Shown one piece after another: positions 5,129-5,226 of a stretch of DNA of 5,226 nt (its first letter is position 1; each line of letters begins with the position of its first letter). The stretch is from NCBI GenBank assembly GCA_900543475.1, contig UQRU01000131.1:1-5226 (forward strand), in the 5' to 3' direction. The notes below the pieces were generated by a model. It was not told the DNA's origin and made no database searches. It saw nothing but the letters and a program-made list of their open reading frames with translations. Position numbers and translations under genes: made by a program. Source of the DNA: an uncultured Eubacteriales bacterium. Its GTDB lineage: Bacteria > Bacillota > Clostridia > Christensenellales > CAG-138.

Positions 5129-5226
5129 ATCCGGCGTAGGACGCTCCCCCCTTTCCAGCGGCCAGCCGGCCCCGCGGGGGGGGGCGGCCGCGGGTTGGGG
5201 GGCCCCGGGGCGGTGGGGCCCCCGCG
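5129..5226. other. GC-only, G-run tail at the window end
   Basis: After the stop codon there is no T-rich terminator. From 5165 to the end there is not a single A and only three T, with G runs of 9, 6, 4 and 4 bases. The palindrome CCCCGCGGGG lies at 5170-5179. The stretch could be a contig-end sequencing or assembly artefact, or a real G-rich tract able to form a G-quadruplex. I see no gene in it. Confidence 0.6.

Overview
The window looks like Bacillota (Firmicutes, Clostridia-like) chromosomal DNA of fairly high GC. The evidence is: DUF1292 and DUF975 family proteins, which are largely Firmicutes families; strong AGGAGG-type Shine-Dalgarno sites 7-8 bases before most starts; sigma-A-type promoters with 17-base spacers; and a tRNA with an encoded CCA end. 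Genus cannot be called from this sequence. I see no transposase, phage gene, CRISPR array or recognisable defence system.

Layout. Positions 1-202 hold a minus-strand tRNA-Thr(GGU) gene with a near-consensus promoter. Positions 203-722 hold a minus-strand GNAT acetyltransferase with its own promoter and a strong hairpin at the 5' end of its leader. A divergent promoter pair lies between it and a rightward two-gene unit (810-1975). That unit encodes a very acidic DUF1292 protein with a cysteine-rich tail, followed by a DUF975 polytopic membrane protein. Positions 1976-2379 are a 404-base gap with no convincing gene but many inverted repeats. They can be drawn as a multibranched RNA and are the least explained part of the window. 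Positions 2380-5128 hold a second rightward unit: a cytoplasmic beta-lactamase-fold serine hydrolase with an unusual C-terminal extension, then, 13 bases on, a sugar-phosphate-type nucleotidyltransferase. The last ~60 bases are almost pure G/C with long G runs and may be a contig-end artefact.

How the genes fit together. DUF1292 and DUF975 are probably co-transcribed from the promoter at 750-778. The serine hydrolase and nucleotidyltransferase are almost certainly translated from one mRNA, because the ribosome site of the second overlaps the stop codon of the first. This suggests a shared role, perhaps in handling a cell-envelope or glycan precursor, but the substrates cannot be read from the sequence. 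No completely new system is evident. The best leads are the structured gap and the cysteine-rich DUF1292 tail.
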